A stretch of 64,000 bases of DNA. It comes from Pseudomonas laurentiana. GTDB taxonomy: Bacteria > Pseudomonadota > Gammaproteobacteria > Pseudomonadales > Pseudomonadaceae. Every line of letters begins with the position of its first letter. Position 1 is the first letter of the stretch. A program made the translations under genes and the position numbers. The stretch is from the NCBI RefSeq assembly GCF_014648275.1, contig NZ_BMQU01000007.1:1-64000 (forward strand), in the 5' to 3' direction. Below the pieces are notes generated by a model. It had not been told where the DNA came from and made no database searches. It worked only from the letters and a program-made list of their open reading frames with translations. Below, one piece after another: positions 11,882-19,412 of the stretch.

Positions 11882-13288
11882 ATGTCGAAGTCGGTTCAAC
11901 TCATCAAAGATCATGACGTTAAATGGATTGATCTGCGCTTCACTGACACCAAAGGCACTCAGCACCACGTGACCATGCCAGCCCGTGATGCGCTGGATGA
12001 AGACTTCTTTGAAGCCGGCAAGATGTTCGACGGCTCGTCCATCGCTGGATGGAAAGGCATCGAAGCGTCCGACATGATCCTGATGCCGGTCGACGATACT
12101 GCCGTGCTCGATCCGTTCACCGAAGAGCCAACGCTGATCATCGTTTGCGACATCATCGAACCTTCGACCATGCAAGGCTATGACCGCGACCCACGCGCCA
12201 TCGCCAAGCGTGCGGAAGAGTACCTGAAGTCCACCGCTATCGGTGACACCGTACTGGTCGGCCCGGAGCCAGAGTTCTTCATCTTCGACGAAGTGAAGTT
12301 CAAGTCCGACATCTCGGGCTCGATGTTCAAGATCTTCTCCGAACAAGGTTCGTGGATGTCCGACCAGGACGTCGAAGGCGGCAACAAAGGCCACCGTCCA
12401 GGCGTCAAAGGCGGTTACTTCCCAGTTCCTCCGTTCGACCATGACCACGAAATCCGTACTGCCATGTGTAATGCCATGGAAGAAATGGGCCTGGTCATCG
12501 AAGTTCACCACCACGAAGTGGCAACTGCCGGCCAGAACGAAATCGGCGTGCGTTTCAACACCCTGGTGAAGAAAGCCGACGAAGTTCAGACCCTGAAGTA
12601 CTGCGTACACAACGTTGCCGACGCTTACGGCCGTACCGCTACCTTCATGCCTAAGCCACTGTACGGTGACAACGGTTCGGGCATGCACGTTCACATGTCC
12701 ATCTCCAAAGAAGGCAAGAACACCTTCTCCGGCGAAGGCTATGCCGGCCTGTCCGACACCGCCCTGTACTTCATCGGCGGTATCATCAAGCACGGTAAGG
12801 CCCTGAACGGCTTCACCAACCCTTCGACCAACTCCTACAAGCGTCTGGTCCCAGGCTTTGAAGCCCCTGTAATGCTGGCCTACTCGGCGCGCAACCGCTC
12901 TGCCTCGATCCGTATTCCATACGTTTCCAGCCCGAAAGCCCGTCGTATCGAAGCCCGCTTCCCGGACCCGGCTGCCAACCCATACCTGTGCTTCGCAGCG
13001 CTGCTGATGGCAGGTCTGGACGGTATCCAGAACAAGATCCACCCAGGCGATGCCGCCGACAAGAACCTGTACGACCTGCCGCCTGAAGAGGCCAAGGAAA
13101 TCCCACAGGTTTGTGGCAGCCTGAAAGAAGCCCTGGAAGAGCTGGACAAGGGCCGTGCGTTCCTGACCAAAGGCGGCGTTTTCAGCGACGACTTCATCGA
13201 CGCCTACATCGCCCTGAAAAGCGAAGAAGAAATCAAGGTTCGTACCTTCGTACACCCACTGGAATACGAGCTGTACTACAGCTGCTAA
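11882..13288 (+). CDS. glnA: glutamine synthetase type I
   Basis: A 468-residue GSI enzyme joining ammonium to glutamate with ATP, the entry point of nitrogen assimilation with GltBD further along. Visible signatures are [13 protein letters not shown], the metal-site helix [19 protein letters not shown] and [18 protein letters not shown]. The adenylylation loop [10 protein letters not shown] places the target Tyr at residue 397, so activity is probably tuned by GlnE. The ATG at 11882 follows a GGAGG site. A sigma-54 promoter and two NtrC-type sites lie upstream; an intrinsic terminator follows, so ntrBC is transcribed separately, with a cupin gene between. Confidence 0.98.
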   Translation: MSKSVQLIKDHDVKWIDLRFTDTKGTQHHVTMPARDALDEDFFEAGKMFDGSSIAGWKGIEASDMILMPVDDTAVLDPFTEEPTLIIVCDIIEPSTMQGYDRDPRAIAKRAEEYLKSTAIGDTVLVGPEPEFFIFDEVKFKSDISGSMFKIFSEQGSWMSDQDVEGGNKGHRPGVKGGYFPVPPFDHDHEIRTAMCNAMEEMGLVIEVHHHEVATAGQNEIGVRFNTLVKKADEVQTLKYCVHNVADAYGRTATFMPKPLYGDNGSGMHVHMSISKEGKNTFSGEGYAGLSDTALYFIGGIIKHGKALNGFTNPSTNSYKRLVPGFEAPVMLAYSARNRSASIRIPYVSSPKARRIEARFPDPAANPYLCFAALLMAGLDGIQNKIHPGDAADKNLYDLPPEEAKEIPQVCGSLKEALEELDKGRAFLTKGGVFSDDFIDAYIALKSEEEIKVRTFVHPLEYELYYSC

Positions 13289-13319
13289 TCCCGTGACGCT
13301 CGCGCAAGCGGCGTAAGAA

Positions 13320-13347
13320 AGGCCTCCCTCGGGAGGCCTTTTTTTTC
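13320..13347 (+). terminator. intrinsic terminator of glnA
   Basis: AGGCCTCC and GGAGGCCT form an 8-bp stem (extendable at the loop) followed by a run of eight T residues, 32 bases after the glnA stop. Confidence 0.93.
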
Positions 13348-13429
13348 TGACGTACAAAGCGGATGCATCTGATATTCACTCTGACGCAACCCCCGCATGC
13401 TGAAGCCTCCCCACAGAAGGAGTTACAGC

Positions 13430-13846
13430 ATGACATGGATACCCGTCACCACCATTGCCCTACTGGCCAGCCTTGCCGTGATGAATGCTCCTGCCAGTCA
13501 CGCGGCTGATGTCAAATCACACATCATCCACAAAGCGCAATCGTCCTGGGATGGCACGCCCTACACTCACTATCCGGAGGGGCAGCCAGAGCTAACCTTG
13601 GTCAAGATCCAGATTCCCGCCCGTACAAAGCTCAAATGGCACACCCACCCAATCCCCAACATGGCCTACGTTGTCTCCGGCGAACTGACCGTGCAAAAAC
13701 GTGATACCGGCGAACGCATCACGTTGCGCGCAGGCGATGCCTTGGCAGAGCTGGTGGACATCAGCCATCGCGGCGTCACCGGCAAACACCCCGTGGAGCT
13801 TCTGGTGTTCTATGCCGGCAGCCCGAACATTCCTCTGTCAGAGTAA
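13430..13846 (+). CDS. periplasmic cupin-domain protein
   Basis: A 138-residue single-cupin protein with a signal peptide (MTWIPVTTIALLASLAVMNAPASHA, cleavage likely after Ala-x-Ala near residue 25). The cupin metal motif is KWHTHPIPNMAYVVSGELTV, followed by GDALAELVDISHRGVTGKHPVELLVFYAG. The His pair suggests a bound metal, but no substrate can be named. The start has a good AAGGAG site. It sits between glnA's terminator and the ntrBC control region; nothing ties it functionally to nitrogen control. Confidence 0.82.
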   Translation: MTWIPVTTIALLASLAVMNAPASHAADVKSHIIHKAQSSWDGTPYTHYPEGQPELTLVKIQIPARTKLKWHTHPIPNMAYVVSGELTVQKRDTGERITLRAGDALAELVDISHRGVTGKHPVELLVFYAGSPNIPLSE

Positions 13847-13991
13847 AGCTTCACCTGCCTGGGCACGTGAAAAGCCTCCCCCGGAAAGCCCAGGCGGCGG
13901 GCACTGATCCCTGTGGGACGCAGGGAACACCACTCAAGCCCCCTCGCCTCTTTTCGGTCAACGCCTTTATTCAAAACCGACCCCGGCTCAT

Positions 13992-14008
13992 TGCTCTATA
14001 TTGGTGCA
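13992..14008. promoter_or_regulatory. strong candidate NtrC site upstream of ntrBC
   Basis: TGCTCTATATTGGTGCA matches the 17-base NtrC consensus TGCACC-W4-TGGTGCA at 15 positions, including the whole right half. It lies about 230 bases before the ntrB start and suggests that NtrC controls its own gene. Confidence 0.72.
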
Positions 14009-14134
14009 ATGAGCCACCTGCAGCTGCTGTTCGCAGCCCATTTTGGTTCAAGAAAATCGCAACCCCAGGGCTTTGTAGTCCTTTTTTGGGCATATACAGG
14101 TCTTTTTCAGGCGAATCCGCTTCTTTTCGGAGCC

Positions 14135-14151
14135 TTGGTTTGTTTTTTGCA
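14135..14151 (+). promoter_or_regulatory. possible sigma-54 promoter of ntrBC
   Basis: TTGGTTTGTTTTTTGCA has GG (14137-14138) and GC (14149-14150) exactly ten bases apart and good -24 and -12 ends, but it lacks the CAC after GG and sits in a T-rich stretch. Start would be near 14162, with the NtrC-type site about 160 bases before it. A weaker call than the glnA promoter. Confidence 0.45.
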
Positions 14152-14237
14152 TTTTCTACGTATCAGTGGATTACCAGTGCATGCGACCCTGGCTCCAGCC
14201 ACGGCTGTCATGTACCAAAAGAGGTCAACGACGCCCC

Positions 14238-15323
14238 ATGACCATCAGCGATGCTCTGCACCGACTGCTACTGGACAACCTGACCACTGCCACCATTCTG
14301 CTCAATGCCGAGCTGCGTCTTGAGTACATGAATCCGGCGGCGGAGATGCTGCTCGCCATCAGTGGTCAGCGCAGCCATGGCCAGTTCATCAGCGAACTGT
14401 TCACGGAATCGACCGAAGCGCTGAACTCCTTGCGCCAGGCCGTCGAACACGCACACCCGTTCACCAAGCGCGAAGCCCAGCTCACATCATTGGCCGGCCA
14501 GACCCTGACGGTCGACTACGCGGTAACGCCCATTCTGAGCAACGGTCAGACCCTGCTGCTGCTTGAAGTCCATCCACGCGACCGCTTGCTGCGGATCACC
14601 AAGGAAGAGGCTCAACTGTCCAAGCAGGAGACCACCAAAATGCTGGTGCGTGGCTTGGCCCACGAAATCAAGAACCCGCTTGGCGGCATTCGCGGCGCCG
14701 CACAGCTGCTGGCTCGCGAGCTGCCCGAAGAGAGCCTGAAGGACTACACCAACGTCATCATTGAAGAGGCGGATCGCCTGCGCAATCTGGTCGACCGCAT
14801 GCTCGGCTCGAACAAGCTGCCGTCATTGGCGATGACCAACATCCATGAAGTACTTGAGCGGGTCTGCAGCCTGGTCGAAGCGGAAAGCCAGGGCTGCATC
14901 ACCCTGGTGCGGGACTATGACCCAAGCCTGCCGGACGTCCTGATCGATCGCGAGCAGATGATCCAGGCCGTACTCAACATCGTCCGCAACGCCATGCAGG
15001 CCATCAGCGCACAGAATGAACTGCGCCTGGGCCGCATCAGCCTGCGTACCCGGGCCATGCGCCAGTTCACCATCGGCCATACGCGTCATCGCCTGGTGGC
15101 CAAGGTCGAAATCATCGACAACGGCCCCGGCATTCCCGCCGAACTGCAGGAAACCATCTTTTACCCAATGGTCAGCGGTCGCCCCGACGGAACCGGGCTG
15201 GGCCTGGCCATCACCCAGAACATCATCAGCCAGCACCAAGGGCTGATCGAGTGTGACAGCCACCCTGGGCACACCAATTTTTCGATCTTCCTGCCGCTGG
15301 AACAAGGAGCCATGTCCTCATGA
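14238..15323 (+). CDS. ntrB: nitrogen regulation sensor kinase/phosphatase NtrB
   Basis: A 361-residue soluble histidine kinase that phosphorylates NtrC under nitrogen limitation and dephosphorylates it when PII signals sufficiency. A PAS-like domain fills about residues 1-120. The phosphorylated His is His142 in GLAHEIKNPLGGIRGAAQLL, and the ATPase domain has NIVRNAMQAI (N box), DNGPGIP (G1) and GTGLGLAI (G2). The ATG at 14238 was chosen because the family begins MTISDALHRLLLDNLTTA. It overlaps ntrC as ATGA, giving coupled translation. Upstream lies the NtrC-type site and a possible sigma-54 promoter. Confidence 0.96.
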   Translation: MTISDALHRLLLDNLTTATILLNAELRLEYMNPAAEMLLAISGQRSHGQFISELFTESTEALNSLRQAVEHAHPFTKREAQLTSLAGQTLTVDYAVTPILSNGQTLLLLEVHPRDRLLRITKEEAQLSKQETTKMLVRGLAHEIKNPLGGIRGAAQLLARELPEESLKDYTNVIIEEADRLRNLVDRMLGSNKLPSLAMTNIHEVLERVCSLVEAESQGCITLVRDYDPSLPDVLIDREQMIQAVLNIVRNAMQAISAQNELRLGRISLRTRAMRQFTIGHTRHRLVAKVEIIDNGPGIPAELQETIFYPMVSGRPDGTGLGLAITQNIISQHQGLIECDSHPGHTNFSIFLPLEQGAMSS

Positions 15324-16756
15324 GCCGTAGTGAAACTGTCTGGATCGTCGATGACGATCGCTCCATCCGCTGGGTTCTGGAAAAAGCCTTGCAGCAGGAA
15401 GGCATGACCACCCAGAGCTTCGACAGCGCTGACGGCGTCATGGGTCGTTTGTCCCGGCAGCAGCCGGACGTCATCATCTCTGACATTCGCATGCCCGGGG
15501 CCAGCGGCCTGGACCTGCTCGCGCAGATTCGCGAACAGTACCCACGCCTGCCGGTCATTATCATGACAGCGCACTCGGACCTCGACAGCGCGGTCGCGTC
15601 CTATCAGGGCGGAGCCTTCGAGTACCTGCCAAAACCGTTCGATGTTGACGAGGCCGTGTCACTGGTCAAACGCGCCAACCAGCATGCCCAGGAACAACAG
15701 GGCATGACGGAGGTACCCAGCCTGACCCGTACCCCGGAAATCATCGGCGAAGCGCCGGCGATGCAGGAAGTGTTTCGCGCCATCGGTCGGCTGAGCCACT
15801 CCAACATTACCGTGCTGATCAACGGCGAGTCCGGTACCGGCAAAGAGCTGGTCGCCCATGCCCTGCACCGCCATAGCCCAAGGGCAGCATCGCCGTTTAT
15901 TGCACTGAACATGGCAGCGATCCCCAAGGACCTGATGGAGTCGGAGCTGTTCGGCCATGAAAAAGGCGCCTTTACCGGCGCGGCCAACCTGCGACGCGGG
16001 CGCTTTGAGCAGGCCGATGGCGGCACCCTGTTCCTCGATGAAATCGGCGACATGCCGGCCGATACGCAGACGCGCCTGCTGCGCGTACTGGCCGACGGCG
16101 AGTTTTATCGGGTCGGTGGCCACGTGCCAGTCAAAGTCGATGTACGGATCATTGCCGCAACCCATCAGAACCTGGAGACACTGGTTCAGGCAGGCAAGTT
16201 CAGGGAAGACCTGTTCCATCGCCTCAACGTGATCCGCATTCACATCCCACGCTTGTCGGATCGTCGCGAAGACATCCCGACCCTGGCCCGGCACTTCCTC
16301 AGCCGCGCGGCGCAGGAGCTGGCGGTGGAGCCCAAGCTGCTAAAGCCTGAAACCGAAGAGTTCATTCGCAACCTGCCGTGGCCGGGCAACGTTCGCCAGT
16401 TGGAGAACACGTGCCGCTGGATCACTGTCATGGCTTCGGGCCGGGAAGTACACATTGGCGACCTGCCGCCCGAACTGCTGAACCTGCCACAGGACGCTGC
16501 GCCGGTCACCAACTGGGAGCAGGCCTTGCGGCAGTGGGCAGACCTGGCCTTGGCGCGCGGGCAGTCGAACCTGCTCGACAGTGCAGTACCTAGCTTTGAA
16601 CGGATCATGATCGAAACGGCCCTCAAACACACCGCCGGGCGCCGCCGGGATGCCGCCGTGCTGCTGGGCTGGGGGCGCAATACCCTGACCCGGAAGATCA
16701 AGGAGCTGGGAATGAACGTAGCGGGCGGAGAAGAGGACGAGGCTGACGACGCCTGA
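15320..16756 (+). CDS. ntrC: nitrogen regulation response regulator NtrC
   Basis: A 478-residue sigma-54 activator. The receiver domain has the acidic pocket at DDD (residues 11-13) and the phospho-acceptor Asp55 in IISDIRMPG. The AAA+ domain shows Walker A GESGTGKE, the sigma-54-contacting loop GAFTGA at about residue 216, and Walker B GGTLFLDEIGD. A Fis-type helix-turn-helix ends the protein (HTAGRRRDAAVLLGWGRNTLTRKIKELGM). It should act on the sites described at glnA, ntrB and the sRNA promoter. Co-transcribed with ntrB. Confidence 0.98.
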   Translation: MSRSETVWIVDDDRSIRWVLEKALQQEGMTTQSFDSADGVMGRLSRQQPDVIISDIRMPGASGLDLLAQIREQYPRLPVIIMTAHSDLDSAVASYQGGAFEYLPKPFDVDEAVSLVKRANQHAQEQQGMTEVPSLTRTPEIIGEAPAMQEVFRAIGRLSHSNITVLINGESGTGKELVAHALHRHSPRAASPFIALNMAAIPKDLMESELFGHEKGAFTGAANLRRGRFEQADGGTLFLDEIGDMPADTQTRLLRVLADGEFYRVGGHVPVKVDVRIIAATHQNLETLVQAGKFREDLFHRLNVIRIHIPRLSDRREDIPTLARHFLSRAAQELAVEPKLLKPETEEFIRNLPWPGNVRQLENTCRWITVMASGREVHIGDLPPELLNLPQDAAPVTNWEQALRQWADLALARGQSNLLDSAVPSFERIMIETALKHTAGRRRDAAVLLGWGRNTLTRKIKELGMNVAGGEEDEADDA

Positions 16757-16768
16757 TACCCCGCTACC

Positions 16769-16829
16769 GCAGGAGCACGCCTTGCTGGCGATAAAGGCGC
16801 CCGTCACGTGACGCGGCGCCGACTCCTGC
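16769..16829. repeat. degenerate REP/BIME-like element behind ntrC
   Basis: GCAGGAG and CTCCTGC bracket an inner palindrome built around GGCGCC...CACGTG...GGCGCC. The outer words and the internal GCCTTGCTGGCGAT resemble Pseudomonas REP units. Another REP-like fragment (CGCTCGCGATGCACCGCGAC) follows at about 16885-16904. Confidence 0.45.
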
Positions 16830-16942
16830 CCCCTCCCTGTAAATGCTGCGCCTCCTGCTGAACGTGCCACCTTGCACCAAACCCGCTCGCGATGCACCGC
16901 GACAAGGCAAGAACCCCCGTCCTAGACCCTTCTCTTTCCCGT

Positions 16943-16966
16943 AAAACGGCTGTAATCAGCCGTTTT
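16943..16966. terminator. perfect 10-bp hairpin, terminator of ntrC and possibly of the facing gene
   Basis: AAAACGGCTG and CAGCCGTTTT pair perfectly around TAAT. The T4/A4 ends make it usable in both directions. It lies 187 bases after ntrC and directly before the isolated sigma-54 promoter, so it would insulate that promoter from ntrC read-through. Confidence 0.75.
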
Positions 16967-16983
16967 CAGCCCTGCAACAAAAC

Positions 16984-17000
16984 TGGCACACACAGTGCAT
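16984..17000 (+). promoter_or_regulatory. isolated sigma-54 promoter behind ntrC
   Basis: TGGCACACACAGTGCAT contains TGGCAC, then five bases, then GTGCA: one mismatch from the sigma-54 consensus, with GG (16985-16986) and GC (16997-16998) ten bases apart. The start would be near 17009-17010. No plus-strand protein gene follows closely; trmL begins almost 500 bases on. Two TGCACC half-sites at 16873 and 16893 lie at the distance expected for NtrC binding, though the second is inside a REP-like stretch. Confidence 0.78.
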
Positions 17001-17008
17001 AACATAGG

Positions 17009-17064
17009 TATCACCCGTTTTGGGGACCTTGGTACAGGCAGGCCGGGGAATCCCCTCTTTTATT
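17009..17064 (+). ncRNA. nrsZ: candidate nitrogen-regulated sRNA, NrsZ-like
   Basis: A short RNA of roughly 55 bases is predicted from the sigma-54 start to a GGGG-AAT-CCCC hairpin followed by TCTTTTATT. A second small stem, CCC-GTTTT-GGG, lies near the 5' end. In P. aeruginosa the NtrC/sigma-54-dependent sRNA NrsZ is encoded in this same place, directly after ntrC, and is processed to pieces of about this size. Sequence identity to NrsZ could not be checked here, so the name is based on position, promoter type and size. The 3' end runs antisense into the stop codon of the gene at 17060-17497. Confidence 0.55.
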
Positions 17065-17497
17065 CGTGCAATCGCACCTGCAACCGCCAGCGCCCGTCCT
17101 GCTCTGCACCGGCCCACTCGCCGTGCAGAGGGCGGGCCGCCACCAGGTTCACCAGCAAGCCCTTGTCGGTACGCTGTACCCGCCAGCTCACAGGCTTGCC
17201 TTCAAGCTGCAACTGACCGCGCTGGGGCCGCCCCTCCGCTTCAAACAGCAGCGCAACCGCCCCCTCGACTTCTTCGCCATGCAGCTTGGGTTCTTCGTTG
17301 AACCACAGGTTCAGCCCCCCTTCGATGACCTCGACCCGCTCCAGCTCTCGCGGCTCGGGTGCAGTCAAGCGACCGATCATCAGCCCGACCAACATGCCGA
17401 AGATTGCCAGTGAGAACATCACTCGCGGCCAGAGTTGCGAACGTGGGTCTGGTTCAGGAGTAGAATGCCCTTCGTCTTTTTGCCCGGAGCCGTGCAT
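17060..17497 (-). CDS. hypothetical membrane-anchored protein
   Basis: A 145-residue protein of no recognised family. The N-terminal 25 residues are hydrophilic, followed by one membrane segment (about 27-43, MFSLAIFGMLVGLMIGRL), then a periplasmic or cytoplasmic domain rich in Glu, Leu and Val with beta-strand character (LNLWFNEEP, GRWRLQVRLHE). The GEEVEGAVALLFEAEG and QRGQLQLEGKPVSWRVQRTDKGLLVNLVA stretches suggest a small beta-sandwich. Its ATG overlaps the divergent trmL ATG (shared CATG), so an internal start at Met27 is possible, but an AGAGGA site supports the outer start. The same gene position next to trmL is known in other pseudomonads. Confidence 0.7.
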   Translation of the reverse strand: MHGSGQKDEGHSTPEPDPRSQLWPRVMFSLAIFGMLVGLMIGRLTAPEPRELERVEVIEGGLNLWFNEEPKLHGEEVEGAVALLFEAEGRPQRGQLQLEGKPVSWRVQRTDKGLLVNLVAARPLHGEWAGAEQDGRWRLQVRLHE

Positions 17498-17951
17498 GTT
17501 TCACGTCATCCTCTTTCAACCAGAGATTCCGCCGAATACCGGCAACATTATCAGGCTGTGCGCCAACAGCGGCTGCCACCTGCACCTGATCGAGCCTATC
17601 GGCTTTGAATTGGACGACAAGCGCTTGCGCCGAGCGGGGCTCGACTATCACGAGTACGCCACCCTCAAGCGTCATGCCGACCTGCCAAGCTGCCTGGAAA
17701 GCCTGGGCCAGCCGCGGCTGTTCGCGTTCACCACCAAGGCCTCCAGGCCCTTCCATGATGCCACCTTCCAGCCCGGCGATGCGTTTTTGTTCGGCCCGGA
17801 AAGCCGCGGCTTGCCGGCAGAAGTGCTTGATGCACTGAGCAGCGAACAACGCTTGCGCCTGCCCATGCGCGAAGGCTGCCGTAGCCTGAACCTGTCCAAC
17901 ACCGTGGCAGTGGCCGTCTACGAGGCATGGCGCCAGCAAGGCTTTGCCTGA
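17496..17951 (+). CDS. trmL: tRNA (cytidine/uridine-34 2'-O)-methyltransferase TrmL
   Basis: A 151-residue SPOUT methyltransferase that methylates the wobble ribose of tRNA-Leu anticodons. SPOUT motifs: EIPPNTGNIIRLCANSGCHLHLIEPIGFELDDKRLRRAGLDY at the N-terminus, FGPESRGLP for the SAM-binding knot, and LRLPMREGCRSLNLSNTVAVAVYEAWRQ at the C-terminus. Length is exactly typical for YibK/TrmL. The ATG at 17496 has GGAG seven bases upstream. It is convergent with secB across a strong terminator. Confidence 0.95.
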   Translation: MFHVILFQPEIPPNTGNIIRLCANSGCHLHLIEPIGFELDDKRLRRAGLDYHEYATLKRHADLPSCLESLGQPRLFAFTTKASRPFHDATFQPGDAFLFGPESRGLPAEVLDALSSEQRLRLPMREGCRSLNLSNTVAVAVYEAWRQQGFA

Positions 17952-17960
17952 GCCAAGAAA

Positions 17961-17982
17961 AAAGCGCCCCGTAGGGCGCTTT
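17961..17982. terminator. bidirectional terminator between trmL and secB
   Basis: AAAGCGCCC and GGGCGCTTT form a 9-bp stem with loop CGTA. A long A-run precedes it (U-tract for the secB transcript) and TTTC follows (for trmL). Confidence 0.9.
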
Positions 17983-17999
17983 CAGATGGCGGCTATCGC

Positions 18000-18488
18000 T
18001 TACTGCAGCGACGGAGAGCCACCCGCTTCCTGCATACGCGCCATTTCCTGGGCGTACAGGGCATCGAAGTTCACTGGCGACAGCATCAGTGCCGGGAACG
18101 AACCACGGGTCACCAGGCTGTCCAGCGCTTCACGCGCATAAGGGAACAGGATGTTCGGGCAGAATGCGCCCAGGGTGTGGCTCATCGAAGCCGCATCGAG
18201 GTTCTTGATCAGGAAGATACCGGCCTGCTGCACTTCAGCGATGAACGCTACTTCTTCACCGTTCTTGACCGTGACCGACAGGGTCAGTACGACTTCGTGG
18301 AAATCGCCTTCCAGGCCTTTCTGCTTGGTATTCAGGTCCAGCGCGACGCTCGGTTCCCATTGCTGACGGAAGATCGCCGGGCTTTTCGGCGCTTCGAACG
18401 ACAGGTCGCGCACATAGATGCGCTGCATGGAAAACTGCGGTGCGTTCTCATCCAGCGCTTCTGCGCCGTTGTTCTGTTGATCAGTCAT
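18000..18488 (-). CDS. secB: protein-export chaperone SecB
   Basis: A 162-residue chaperone that holds precursor proteins unfolded and hands them to SecA. The core [22 protein letters not shown] and the C-terminal [38 protein letters not shown] are the family signature. It is the last gene of the rhodanese-grxC-secB set, the same order as in enterobacteria and other pseudomonads, 39 bases behind grxC. Confidence 0.97.
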   Translation of the reverse strand: MTDQQNNGAEALDENAPQFSMQRIYVRDLSFEAPKSPAIFRQQWEPSVALDLNTKQKGLEGDFHEVVLTLSVTVKNGEEVAFIAEVQQAGIFLIKNLDAASMSHTLGAFCPNILFPYAREALDSLVTRGSFPALMLSPVNFDALYAQEMARMQEAGGSPSLQ

Positions 18489-18527
18489 GACAGATCCTTC
18501 TTTCCAGGGTCTTGTAGGGGTTCTGAA

Positions 18528-18782
18528 TCACGCCTTGAGCAGAGCGTCCAGCTTGCCCGCTCGCTCAAGGGCATACAGGTCGTCGCAGCCGCCCACATGG
18601 GTAGCGCCGATCCAGATTTGCGGCACCGATGTGCGCCCGGCCTTCTGGCTCATTTCAGCACGCAGCTGCGGCTTGCCATCGACCTTTATCTCGTCGAAGG
18701 CCACACCTTTGCTCTCGAGCAGGTGCTTGGCGCGTGAGCAGTAAGGGCAGTAATCGCTGGAGTAGACGATGACATCAGGCAT
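18528..18782 (-). CDS. grxC: glutaredoxin 3
   Basis: An 84-residue dithiol glutaredoxin that reduces disulfides with glutathione. The active site is Cys12-Pro-Tyr-Cys15 in SSDYCPYCSRAKHLL, with the cis-Pro loop TSVPQIWIG and the glutathione-binding HVGGCDDLYALERAGKLDALL. It begins three bases after the rhodanese gene and precedes secB, clearly one operon. Confidence 0.96.
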   Translation of the reverse strand: MPDVIVYSSDYCPYCSRAKHLLESKGVAFDEIKVDGKPQLRAEMSQKAGRTSVPQIWIGATHVGGCDDLYALERAGKLDALLKA

Positions 18783-18785
18783 GGA

Positions 18786-19199
18786 TCACTTCACCAATGG
18801 CAGGTTGTCGGCGCGCCAGCTGGATACACCGCCCGACAGCTTGGCAGCGGTAAAACCAGCCTTGAGCAGCTCACGGCAGGTAGTGCCGGAATGCTGGCCC
18901 ATGTTGTCGACCACGATCAGGGTCTTGGCCTTGTGCTTTTCCAGCTCGCCAATGCGTGCAGCCAGCTTGTCCTGAGGAATGTTCAGGGCGCCGACGATAT
19001 GGCCGGCAGCGAAATCCTTGCTGGCACGAATGTCGATGACAAGGCCCTTCTCGCTGTTGACCAGAGCGGTCAGTTCGCCGGTGCTGAGGCTGCGACCACC
19101 GCGACGGGCCTCGGTGAGAATCAGCAGTACCAGCAACACCGCGAACAGTGCGACGAGCAAGTAGTGGTTAGTGGCGAATTCAATCAGGTGAGCAACCAT
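18786..19199 (-). CDS. membrane-anchored rhodanese-like protein (YibN type)
   Basis: A 137-residue protein with an N-terminal membrane helix (residues 11-28, HYLLVALFAVLLVLLIL) and a rhodanese fold (VIDIRASKDFAAGHIVGALNIPQDKL). At the site where active rhodaneses have the catalytic Cys loop, the sequence reads VVDNMGQHSGTT, without the expected Cys; the nearest Cys comes eight to nine residues later. It may therefore be a binding rather than a sulfurtransferase version. The start was set at MVAHLIEFATNHYLL, which has a GGAA site; longer in-frame starts precede the usual family start. First gene of the secB operon, divergent from gpmI. Confidence 0.85.
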   Translation of the reverse strand: MVAHLIEFATNHYLLVALFAVLLVLLILTEARRGGRSLSTGELTALVNSEKGLVIDIRASKDFAAGHIVGALNIPQDKLAARIGELEKHKAKTLIVVDNMGQHSGTTCRELLKAGFTAAKLSGGVSSWRADNLPLVK

Positions 19200-19412
19200 C
19201 AGAGGGTTCCGTGCCATTAAAAATGTTGGCCAGTATACACAGCCACCAAGGTCGGCCAAAGCCCGCCCGGCAACCCTGACCCCAGTAATCCCGGTTAATT
19301 TGTTGCAGCCTGTCGGCTCGTCCGATCAACCACACAAAGGGAATTCGTCATCCGGGACCAAGATGCCCTAAAATGCGTTTCTTTTTCATCTGAACAAGCG
19401 CGAGTGGGATTC

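Noticed and set aside
11861-13357. A 498-codon minus-strand open frame opposite glnA
   Set aside because: It covers the glnA terminator and coding region in antisense, without family resemblance.
13913-14323. Small hydrophobic open frame in the gap before ntrB
   Set aside because: It crosses the NtrC-type site and the possible sigma-54 promoter and runs out of frame into ntrB; regulatory DNA is the better explanation.
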